Origin: an uncultured Bacilli bacterium
Lineage (GTDB): Bacteria > Bacillota_I > Bacilli_A > RF39 > UBA660
Length of the DNA: 5,223 nucleotides
Assembly (NCBI GenBank): GCA_944363995.1
Contig: CALVVV010000073.1
Location: 1 to 5,223 of the forward strand
Direction of reading: 5' to 3'
Part shown: positions 1-4,496 of the stretch, piece by piece
Layout: each line of letters begins with the position of its first letter
Numbering within the stretch: the first letter of the stretch is position 1
The notes under the pieces: generated by a model
Databases searched by the model: none
What the model was told of the DNA's origin: nothing
The model's input: the letters and a program-made list of their open reading frames with translations, nothing else
Program-made: the position numbers and the translations under genes

Positions 1-66
1 AAGCAAAAGCCACCGAAGAAGGAGAAATATCTAATCGTGAGATTAGATGCAGTCAAATTTATTTGA
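1..66 (+). CDS. spoIVA: Probable end of the 5' part of split spoIVA, running into the element
   Basis: Reading frame 1 is open from the window edge to a TGA at 64-66. Its first codons read KQKPP. If the frame is joined to the spoIVA remnant at 1956 or 1958 it reads KQKP(R/P)TIHMIRVD, in register with the B. subtilis SpoIVA stretch that I recall as KAVAPSIHMIKVD. Only about four codons would be spoIVA; the remaining 17 or so, after the crossover at 12-13, would be read from element DNA and form an aberrant tail on a truncated SpoIVA. The evidence is short (a K and a P in the expected places, plus the frame), so the assignment depends on the attachment-site model. The alternative is the end of an unrelated gene. 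Sequence just left of the window would settle it: it should encode the SpoIVA ATPase and middle domains in this frame. Confidence 0.4.
   Translation, partial: KQKPPKKEKYLIVRLDAVKFI
3..24. other. Predicted left attachment site (attL) of the spoIVA element
   Basis: The site centres on AC at 12-13. On its right, two bases away, lies AAGAAGGA (16-23). This is the inverted partner (7 of 8 bases) of TCCTTTTT at 1944-1951, which ends two bases before AC at 1954-1955. The cores read ACCGA here and ACGGA at the right end. A non-palindromic central dinucleotide flanked by imperfect inverted repeats is the known form of large serine integrase sites. The site is predicted from these patterns only; an exchange anywhere in the shared five bases keeps the spoIVA frame. 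Confidence 0.5.
29..48. repeat. Perfect 8-bp inverted repeat with GTGA loop
   Basis: ATCTAATC (29-36) and GATTAGAT (41-48) are perfect inverted copies around GTGA. In RNA this is a C-GUGA-G closed GNRA tetraloop hairpin, a very stable fold. It lies a few bases inside the predicted left end of the element and directly before a second hairpin. It could shape transcripts entering from spoIVA or be part of an accessory recombinase or directionality-factor site. I do not recognise an RNA family. Confidence 0.5.
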
Positions 67-74
67 CTTTTGTT
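51..74 (+). terminator. Possible intrinsic terminator near the left end of the element
   Basis: AGTCAAAT (51-58) pairs with ATTTGACT (61-68), with a loop of two to four bases, followed by TTTTGTT. The stem is AT-rich and the T tract short, so termination would be moderate. Placed here it would stop spoIVA transcription a few dozen bases inside the element and insulate the recombinase. Its 3' arm overlaps the -35 box of the predicted recombinase promoter. Confidence 0.4.
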
Positions 75-91
75 CTAAAATAATTTACTAT
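63..91 (+). promoter_or_regulatory. Predicted sigma-A-type promoter of the recombinase operon
   Basis: TTGACT (63-68) and TACTAT (86-91) are separated by 17 bases, close to the TTGACA/TATAAT consensus. No other gene lies between here and the small ORF at 152. I saw no clear mother-cell sigma-E-like promoter upstream of the recombinase, so the sequence itself does not show sporulation-specific transcription. AT-rich sequence gives such matches easily. Confidence 0.4.
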
Positions 92-151
92 ATAAAGTTG
101 TTATGAATAAATTTTTCTATTTCAGAATAAATTTAAATGGTGAAATTTATT

Positions 152-331
152 ATGAATAAAATTTTAAAACAAGGTATTATTAACAAAATTAATAGTTTCA
201 AAATGCAATTAATAATTAATAAAAATTTATATTCAAGTACAATTATAACAAAAGAAATTTACGAAACAGTTGAAAATAAGTTGTTAGAAAAAATCCATGT
301 TTTATATAATAACTTGGAGATAAGTATATAA
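152..331 (+). CDS. Small basic ORF coupled to the recombinase (function unknown)
   Basis: This encodes 59 residues starting MNKILKQGIINK. I prefer the ATG at 152 over the in-frame ATG at 137 because GGTGA (139-143) sits eight bases ahead of it, while nothing like a ribosome binding site precedes 137. The stop overlaps the recombinase start as TAATG, which indicates translational coupling. The protein is rich in Lys, Ile and Asn, with no signal peptide or membrane segment. Residues from about 35 to 50 (IITKEIYETVENKLLEKI) loosely resemble the short helical SHOCT-type module, pattern 'G-I-I-T-x-E-x-Y/F', that occurs in small proteins beside serine recombinases. That resemblance is weak. By position it is a candidate recombination directionality factor or accessory protein, which is inference only. 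Confidence 0.6.
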   Translation: MNKILKQGIINKINSFKMQLIINKNLYSSTIITKEIYETVENKLLEKIHVLYNNLEISI

Positions 332-1980
332 TGCTACCTTTATATGATATTAGAAATGCCCTAGCTAGTGGAGTATCAGTATATGATTTACATCTAACTG
401 TTACTTATTATGCTAGGGTATCAACTGATAAATACGACCAGTTAAATTCATTAGAAAATCAAATAACTTATTACGAAGAATTTATAAGAAATAATACTAA
501 TTGGACATTTGCCCAAGGTTATGTTGATGAGGGAATAACTGGTACATCAACTCTTAAGCGTGATGATTTTAAGCGAATGATAAGAGACGCTAAAAATAAT
601 AAATTTAATTTAATTATAACAAAAGAAATATCAAGATTTGCTCGTGATACACTTGATAGTATAAAGTATACTAGAAAACTTTTAGAATATGGTGTTGGAG
701 TATTATTTCAATACGATCATATTAATACTTTTAATGCGGATTCGGAACTAAGATTAACGATTATGGCTTCAATCGCACAAGAAGAAGTTAGAAAGTTGTC
801 TGAAAGAGTAAAATTTGGTTTTCAAAGGTCTATTGAAAAAGGTAATGTTTTAGGCAATAATTCTATATGGGGTTATAAAAAAGATAATTGTAAATTAGTA
901 ATCGTTCCTGAGGAAGCTGAAATTATAAAAAAAATATATGATATGTATGTTAATGAACACATTGGTATGAGAACTATTGGAAATAGACTTGCTGATTTAG
1001 GTTATTATAATAGTAATGGCAAACCATTTACGGGGAATACAATTAAAAGTATTCTTACTAATCCTAAATACAAAGGTTATTATTGTGGTAATAAGACAAG
1101 AGTTATTGATTACCATTCTAAACAAAGAGTAAATATTGATAAAGAAGATTGGAAAATATATGAAGATAATGAAAATGTACCGCCTATTGTAAGCGAATCA
1201 TTATGGAATAGGGCACAAAATATTATAAATGAAAGAAGTAAAAAATCATCTAAAGATAAAACAGTATATCAAAATAGATACCCTTTTAGTGGTAAAATAT
1301 ATTGTATGAAGCATAATACCACTTATAGAAGAAAAGTTAATATTAGTAGTGGTATAAAGAAAAAACGAGTAGTTACTTGGAGATGTAGTGAATTTTTAAA
1401 ATATAATTCTAAAGGTTGTGATGGGCCGATTCTTTATGATAATGAATTAAAAAGTATTGTAGGAAAGACAATATTAAGTTATATTTCAAATATAAATGTT
1501 GTTGATGATTTAATAAAAGAGTATAAAGAACTGAAAAGCAATATAAATATAAAAGATGAAATAGTAAATAAACAAAAAAGAATTGAATTATTAGAAAATA
1601 AAAAAAGTAAATTATTAGACCTTATATTAAAGGAAATTATAACAGAAGATGATTTTAAAATACAAAGTGATGAAATAGTAAATGAAATTCATAAACTAAA
1701 AGAAGAAGTATTGGTATTAGAAAGAAATAACATTAATTTGCTTGAAGATGAAAAATATTTAAATAAAATAAAAAAGAAAGCTCTTGAATTACTGGAATAT
1801 GAGAACGCTGACATAGATAGTCTTATTTATGAATTTTTAGATAAAATAGAAGTAAATGAAACTAATAATAATGATTTTATAAATTTAAGAATTATACTAA
1901 ATACTGGTAATGATTACAGTATTTCATTTAACAATAAAAAGCATCCTTTTTGTACGGACTATACACATGATAAGAGTTGA
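331..1980 (+). CDS. Large serine recombinase (site-specific integrase/excisionase)
   Basis: 549 residues. It should cut and rejoin DNA at paired att sites through a covalent phosphoserine intermediate. The N-terminal resolvase domain (about 23-170) has the active site YARVSTD with catalytic Ser31 and Arg29, GITGTS, and the motif SRFARDT (Ser101, Arg102, Arg105). The 'Recombinase' DNA-binding domain follows at about 190-290 (GYKKD, then NPKYKGYYCGN). A zinc ribbon at about 318-375 has Cys325, His328, Cys352 and Cys363; the usual second Cys of CxxC is His. A long coiled-coil segment rich in Lys, Glu and Leu spans about 405-510. GGAG at 316-319 precedes the ATG by 11 bases, and the start overlaps the upstream ORF (TAATG). 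The last eight residues (TDYTHDKS) and the stop come from spoIVA DNA beyond the predicted crossover. In a circular form the frame would instead run through 12-80 to TAA at 81-83, giving about 564 residues. Confidence 0.95.
   Translation: MLPLYDIRNALASGVSVYDLHLTVTYYARVSTDKYDQLNSLENQITYYEEFIRNNTNWTFAQGYVDEGITGTSTLKRDDFKRMIRDAKNNKFNLIITKEISRFARDTLDSIKYTRKLLEYGVGVLFQYDHINTFNADSELRLTIMASIAQEEVRKLSERVKFGFQRSIEKGNVLGNNSIWGYKKDNCKLVIVPEEAEIIKKIYDMYVNEHIGMRTIGNRLADLGYYNSNGKPFTGNTIKSILTNPKYKGYYCGNKTRVIDYHSKQRVNIDKEDWKIYEDNENVPPIVSESLWNRAQNIINERSKKSSKDKTVYQNRYPFSGKIYCMKHNTTYRRKVNISSGIKKKRVVTWRCSEFLKYNSKGCDGPILYDNELKSIVGKTILSYISNINVVDDLIKEYKELKSNINIKDEIVNKQKRIELLENKKSKLLDLILKEIITEDDFKIQSDEIVNEIHKLKEEVLVLERNNINLLEDEKYLNKIKKKALELLEYENADIDSLIYEFLDKIEVNETNNNDFINLRIILNTGNDYSISFNNKKHPFCTDYTHDKS
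1936..1951. repeat. Inverted repeat AAAAAG/CTTTTT at the element right end
   Basis: AAAAAG (1936-1941) and CTTTTT (1946-1951) flank CATC just before the spoIVA junction. It lies in the recombinase 3' coding end and overlaps the predicted right inverted arm of the attachment site, so it may contribute to zinc-ribbon or coiled-coil domain binding. It is AT-rich enough to have arisen by chance. Confidence 0.35.
1944..1966. other. Right attachment site (attR) at the recombinase-spoIVA junction
   Basis: The element arm TCCTTTTT (1944-1951) is followed by GT, the core AC (1954-1955), then GGACTATACAC, which is spoIVA sequence. SpoIVA-like translation begins with TIHMIRVD at 1958, so the junction must lie at or just before this point. 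Rejoining with the left site would give a target centred on CCACGG, which is locally symmetric, as expected for a bacterial attB. The junction is well supported; the exact crossover dinucleotide is predicted. Confidence 0.65.
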
Positions 1981-2242
1981 TGTTGAATCAACATTTGAAC
2001 CAATTATTGGTAGTGAAATTCAAAGTAAAGAATTAATAAATTATTTAATGAAAGATTATGATGTTAATCCATCCAATATTTGGAAAAGTGAGATATTTGG
2101 CAGAAGTTTGGATACTATTGTTAAAGAGGGAATTCAAGCAAAATTATCTTTAACCCCAGAAAATGCACGTTACAAATTACAACAAACATTAACTAAATTA
2201 GTTAATAAAGGTTCGGGGAATTTATTTACGATTGTCTTATAA
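1958..2242 (+). CDS. spoIVA: spoIVA 3' part: C-terminal 94 codons of stage IV sporulation protein A
   Basis: SpoIVA is the ATPase that polymerises on the outer forespore membrane in the mother cell as the base layer of the spore coat, anchored by SpoVM. This frame runs from TIHMIRVDVES through FEPIIGSE, NIWKSEIFGRSLDTIVKEG, QAKLSLTPENARYKLQ to a final GSGNLFTIVL. It matches the end of B. subtilis SpoIVA as I recall it, nearly residue for residue (family length about 492, so roughly residues 399-492). The N-terminal ATPase and middle domains are missing; an in-frame start exists upstream at 1910, but only inside recombinase DNA. There is no ribosome binding site at the Met in IHMI. It is therefore silent unless the element excises, or is a decayed remnant. 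HU follows downstream, as in Bacillus. A terminator follows its stop directly. Confidence 0.9.
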   Translation, partial: TIHMIRVDVESTFEPIIGSEIQSKELINYLMKDYDVNPSNIWKSEIFGRSLDTIVKEGIQAKLSLTPENARYKLQQTLTKLVNKGSGNLFTIVL

Positions 2243-2264
2243 AACAGTATTTACTGTTTTTTTT
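2241..2264 (+). terminator. Intrinsic terminator of spoIVA/recombinase transcripts
   Basis: AAAACAGT (2241-2248) pairs with ACTGTTTT (2253-2260) around a short ATTT loop, and the run TTTTTTTT spans 2257-2264. The stem begins inside the spoIVA TAA stop codon. It would end both an intact spoIVA mRNA and recombinase transcripts reading through the junction, and it separates them from the HU promoter. Confidence 0.85.
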
Positions 2265-2284
2265 AATAAATTTTAATAAATATC

Positions 2285-2313
2285 TTGCATTTAATTAAAA
2301 AAAATGGTATTCT
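2285..2313 (+). promoter_or_regulatory. Strong extended -10 promoter for the HU gene
   Basis: TTGCAT (2285-2290) is followed after exactly 17 bases by TATTCT (2308-2313), with the extended -10 element TGG at 2305-2307. Transcription would begin near 2320. A strong housekeeping promoter suits an abundant nucleoid protein. Confidence 0.7.
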
Positions 2314-2320
2314 TTAATTG

Positions 2321-2337
2321 TAAGCGATGGTCGCTTA
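2321..2337 (+). promoter_or_regulatory. Hairpin at the predicted 5' end of the HU mRNA
   Basis: TAAGCGA (2321-2327) and TCGCTTA (2331-2337) are perfect inverted copies around TGG. Because the predicted start site is about 2320, the transcript would begin with this 7-bp stem, ten bases ahead of the AGGAGG ribosome binding site (2347-2352), which stays free. A 5'-terminal stem can protect mRNA from 5'-end-dependent decay. As DNA it could also be an operator. Confidence 0.55.
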
Positions 2338-2359
2338 TTGAACAATAGGAGGTATACAA

Positions 2360-2632
2360 ATGTCAAAACAAGATTTAATTAATTACATAGCAGAAGAAAC
2401 AGGATTTTCAAAAGCTGATGCAACTCGTGCATTAGATGCAATGATGAAAGGAATTACTGAAGGATTAAAAAAAGAAGGTAAAGTTAGTTTAACAGGTTTT
2501 CTTACTTTTACAGCAAAACAAAAACCTGCTAAAACTGGTAGAAATCCTAAGACAGGGGAAACTGTTAAAATTCCTGCAAGAGTTGCTGCTACAATTAAAG
2601 CTGGTTCTAAATTAAAAGATGCTTTAAACTAA
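2360..2632 (+). CDS. hup: HU family DNA-binding protein
   Basis: 90 residues, the usual HU length. It is a dimeric nucleoid protein that bends DNA with little sequence preference. The N-terminal helices (MSKQDLINYIAEETGFSKADA, about 1-40) form the dimer core. The central GFLTFTAKQKPAKTGRNPKTGETVKIPA (about 46-73) contains the beta arm with the RNPKTG tip, including the Pro that inserts into the minor groove. The C-terminal helix is AGSKLKDALN. AGGAGG at 2347-2352 lies seven bases before the ATG. It has its own strong promoter and is closed by a terminator, so it is mainly monocistronic. Its place after spoIVA matches Bacillus hbs, which favours HU over IHF. A role in the recombination next door is possible but not shown. 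Confidence 0.95.
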   Translation: MSKQDLINYIAEETGFSKADATRALDAMMKGITEGLKKEGKVSLTGFLTFTAKQKPAKTGRNPKTGETVKIPARVAATIKAGSKLKDALN

Positions 2633-2654
2633 GAGGTTGTTGTAACCTTTTTTT
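2631..2654 (+). terminator. Intrinsic terminator after the HU gene
   Basis: AAGAGGTT (2631-2638) pairs with AACCTTTT (2644-2651), including one G-T pair, around GTTGT, with T's from 2648 to 2654. It begins within the HU stop codon and ends only 19 bases before the next gene, so it may act as a partial terminator that sets the expression ratio between HU and cca. Confidence 0.75.
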
Positions 2655-2673
2655 CATATAAGGGTGAAATATA

Positions 2674-3783
2674 ATGTATAATATTGCAATTGAGGTATTA
2701 AATAAAATAATTGACCGTGGTTATAAAGCCTATATAGTAGGTGGTTATCCTAGAGATTTTTATCTCAAACGAAATAGTATTGATATAGATATTTGTACTA
2801 ATGCTCTTCCAAAAAAGATAAAAGAAATTTTTAAAGAAAGTATATTAAATAAACAAGAATACGGTAGTGTTAGTTTAATATATAAAAAAATAAGATTTGA
2901 AATAACTACTTTTAGAAAAGAAATAAAATATAAAAATAATCGTTTTCCTGTTAAAATAAAATATATAGAAAATTTAGTTGATGATTTAAATAGACGAGAT
3001 TTTACTATTAATACACTTTGTATTGACAATAAAGGAAATTTAATTGATTTATTTAATGCCAAAACAGATTTAGATAATAAAATAATTAAATGTGTTGGTG
3101 ATGCTGATAAAAAAATAAAAGAAGATATTTTAAGAATTTTAAGAGCTATTAGATTTGCTACTATATTGAATTTTAAATTAGATGCTAACTTAAAAAAAGC
3201 AATAACAAAATATAGTTATTTATTAAAAAAATTATCGTATTTTAGAAAAAAAAGTGAATTAGAAAAAATATTTTCTTCACCTAATTGTCTATATGGCTTA
3301 AATTTAATCAAAGAATTAAATTTAGCTAAAAATTTAGAACTTTGGAACTTTGATAATATAGTTGCGACATCATCACCTTTAGGTATTTGGGCACAATTAG
3401 ATGTCTTAGATATATATAATTTTTCTAACAATGAAAAAGAAGTAATTAAATCGATCAAAGAAGTATTGAATCAGAATATTCTGGATAATAAAATATTATA
3501 TAAATATGGTTTATATATTTGTACTTTAGTTGGTGAGATAAAAGGGATTGAAAGAGTTGATATAGTTAAAAAATATAATAATTTACCTATTCATTCAATT
3601 AAAGATGTTAATGTTAAAGCTATTGATATATGTAATATATTAAATAAAAAACCAGGACCTTTTATTAATATTATTTATAAAGATTTAGAAGACAAAATTT
3701 TGAATAATAAAATTATTAATGATAAACAACATTTAATTAATTATATTAGACATAATTATTTGACAAATATAAATAAAATATGA
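2674..3783 (+). CDS. cca: tRNA nucleotidyltransferase (CCA-adding enzyme, class II)
   Basis: 369 residues. It adds or repairs the 3' CCA of tRNAs using CTP and ATP in the cytoplasm. The head domain has VGGYPRD (22-28) and the metal-binding DID (Asp37, Asp39) of the nucleotidyltransferase fold, then IRFEITTFRKE, RRDFTIN (Arg107-Asp109), and EDILRILRAIRFA with Glu150, Asp151 and Arg154 in the EDxxR nucleotide-selecting template. The neck helices follow (KKSELEKIF), and then a poorly conserved tail that binds tRNA. No HD domain is evident. The length is somewhat below the 400 or so of Bacillus-type enzymes. A weak AGGGTG (2661-2666) precedes the ATG. I see no convincing promoter between HU and this start, only a marginal TTGCTG/TCTAAA pair (2583-2611) inside HU, so read-through from HU is likely. 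Poly(A) polymerase and A-adding or CC-adding variants share the fold and cannot be fully excluded. Confidence 0.9.
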   Translation: MYNIAIEVLNKIIDRGYKAYIVGGYPRDFYLKRNSIDIDICTNALPKKIKEIFKESILNKQEYGSVSLIYKKIRFEITTFRKEIKYKNNRFPVKIKYIENLVDDLNRRDFTINTLCIDNKGNLIDLFNAKTDLDNKIIKCVGDADKKIKEDILRILRAIRFATILNFKLDANLKKAITKYSYLLKKLSYFRKKSELEKIFSSPNCLYGLNLIKELNLAKNLELWNFDNIVATSSPLGIWAQLDVLDIYNFSNNEKEVIKSIKEVLNQNILDNKILYKYGLYICTLVGEIKGIERVDIVKKYNNLPIHSIKDVNVKAIDICNILNKKPGPFINIIYKDLEDKILNNKIINDKQHLINYIRHNYLTNINKI

Positions 3784-3789
3784 TATATT
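3760..3789 (+). promoter_or_regulatory. Promoter of the dut-tyrS T-box operon
   Basis: A perfect TTGACA (3760-3765) lies inside the last codons of cca. After 18 bases comes TATATT (3784-3789), with an extended -10 TGA at 3781-3783 that is also the cca stop codon. Transcription would begin near 3796, just ahead of the T-box stem I. Confidence 0.7.
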
Positions 3790-3795
3790 TATGAC

Positions 3796-4005
3796 ATATT
3801 TAACGAAGAACAAAAATATAGTTATTTAATTGGTAATAGAGAAAATTAGTGGTTGATGAAAACTAATCAAGATTAAATGATAAATTACATTTTGAGAGTT
3901 AAAACGGGTAATTACGTTATAAATTAAAGTGTATGATATATTCATAAATTAAGGTGGTACCGCGGATTATATTCGTCCTTAAATTATGGGTATTTTTTTT
4001 GGAGG
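3796..4005 (+). promoter_or_regulatory. Tyrosine-specific T-box riboswitch leader
   Basis: The leader senses uncharged tRNA-Tyr and raises expression of the genes behind it. The core AAGGTGGTACCGCGG (3951-3965) is the T-box consensus; the variable base in TGGT is T, which suits the A discriminator of tRNA-Tyr. Stem I base: CAAAA (3811-3815) with TTTTG (3890-3894). Higher up, TTATTTAAT (3822-3830) pairs with 3872-3883 with one bulge. AGAGA is at 3838-3842, and TTAGT/ACTAA form the tip (3846-3850, 3862-3866). The specifier is TAC at 3886-3888, followed by A. Stem III is TATGA/TCATA (3932-3946). Antiterminator: AATTAAGG (3947-3954) with CCTTAAATT (3977-3985). No strong terminator follows, only eight T's at 3993-4000 directly before GGAGG. 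The antiterminator 3' arm can pair with that GGAGG, so output may be translational. Confidence 0.93.
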
Positions 4006-4010
4006 TAAAT

Positions 4011-4496
4011 ATGAGATATTTTGAAAAGATAAGTTTTGAACAATTTAAAAAAGATGTTAAGGATGATGTAGGTTTATATAATAATTATTTATTACCTAAA
4101 AGAGCTACTAAAAATAGTGTTGGCTATGATTTCTTTGCTATTAATGATATAATAATTAAACCTAATGAAATAATTAAAATTCCAACTGGTTATAAAGCTA
4201 ATTTTAATAGTGATGAAGGACTATTTTTAATCATGCGCAGTGGTTTAGGTTTTAAATACAATTTAAGATTAACTAATCAAGTTGGTGTAATTGAAAGTGA
4301 TTATTATAATAATGAAACTAATGAAGGACATATGTGGGTATCAATTCAAAATGAAGGGGCTAAAGAGGTCGTTATTTCAAAAGATAAAGCATATTGTCAA
4401 GGGATATTTATTAAATATTTAATAACAGATGATGATAATGCTACTGATATAAGAAGAGGTGGCTTAGGAAGTACAGATAGGAGAGATGAAAAATGA
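4011..4496 (+). CDS. dut: dUTPase, trimeric type (dUTP diphosphatase)
   Basis: 161 residues. It hydrolyses dUTP to dUMP and diphosphate, keeping uracil out of DNA and supplying thymidylate synthesis. The five family motifs are in order: I, SVGYDFFA (36-43); II, RSGLG (76-80); III, GVIESDYY (92-99) with an NNETNEGH stretch longer than the E. coli form; IV, KAYCQGIF (126-133); V, RRGGLGSTD (148-156). The start is the ATG at 4011, five bases after GGAGG (4001-4005); a longer in-frame ORF from 3954 would begin inside the T-box core and is not real. Motif III has Glu95 where the water-activating Asp of GVID is usual, a conservative change that may alter activity. The gene is first in a tyrosine T-box operon and overlaps tyrS by ATGA, so it should be made together with it. 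Confidence 0.9.
   Translation: MRYFEKISFEQFKKDVKDDVGLYNNYLLPKRATKNSVGYDFFAINDIIIKPNEIIKIPTGYKANFNSDEGLFLIMRSGLGFKYNLRLTNQVGVIESDYYNNETNEGHMWVSIQNEGAKEVVISKDKAYCQGIFIKYLITDDDNATDIRRGGLGSTDRRDEK

Larger units (their letters stand above)
14..1955 (+). mobile_element. Compact serine-recombinase element inserted in spoIVA
   Basis: The right boundary is firm: downstream of about 1956 the sequence is the C-terminal part of spoIVA in frame, and upstream it is recombinase coding sequence. The left boundary at 12-16 is inferred from the ACNGA core match, from the inverted arms (16-23 and 1944-1951), and from reading frames that stay open for spoIVA across the excised site and for the recombinase across the circle junction. 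The element would be about 1942 bp and carry two tandem hairpins, a promoter, a 59-residue ORF and one large serine recombinase, with no visible cargo. Large serine integrases are known to excise skin-type elements from sigK in sporulating Clostridioides, so programmed excision is plausible here. If the left boundary is wrong, this is the right end of a larger element that begins outside the window. Confidence 0.6.

Noticed and set aside
28..66. Frame 1 stretch VRLDAV as the SpoIVA segment VRLKAV before IHMI
   Set aside because: It resembles the family by six residues only; the conserved QGSRFG before it is absent, and it lies inside the hairpins. The boundary at 12-16 fits frame and symmetry better.
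1..74. A known riboswitch (glycine or c-di-GMP type) at the left edge
   Set aside because: GCAAAAGCCACCGAAG is only loosely similar, and the rest of either consensus is missing.
86..92. ACTATA shared by 87-92 and 1958-1963 as the crossover core
   Set aside because: The in-frame left reading frame has a stop at 81-83, no inverted arms flank it, and the string is low complexity.
1910..1957. Start of the SpoIVA remnant as a complete 110-residue protein from ATG 1910
   Set aside because: The first 16 residues come from recombinase DNA in another frame, with no ribosome binding site and no match to SpoIVA.
2760..3062. Minus-strand 100-codon ORF inside cca
   Set aside because: It lies opposite a clear nucleotidyltransferase; the Ile/Leu/Phe-rich translation is what AT-rich antisense gives, and it has no ribosome binding site.
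3216..3458. Minus-strand 80-codon ORF inside cca
   Set aside because: Antisense shadow of the cca C-terminal region with no recognisable motif.
3954..4010. Longer N-terminus for the dUTPase
   Set aside because: It would translate the T-box core and the T8 tract; GGAGG five bases before 4011 marks the true start.
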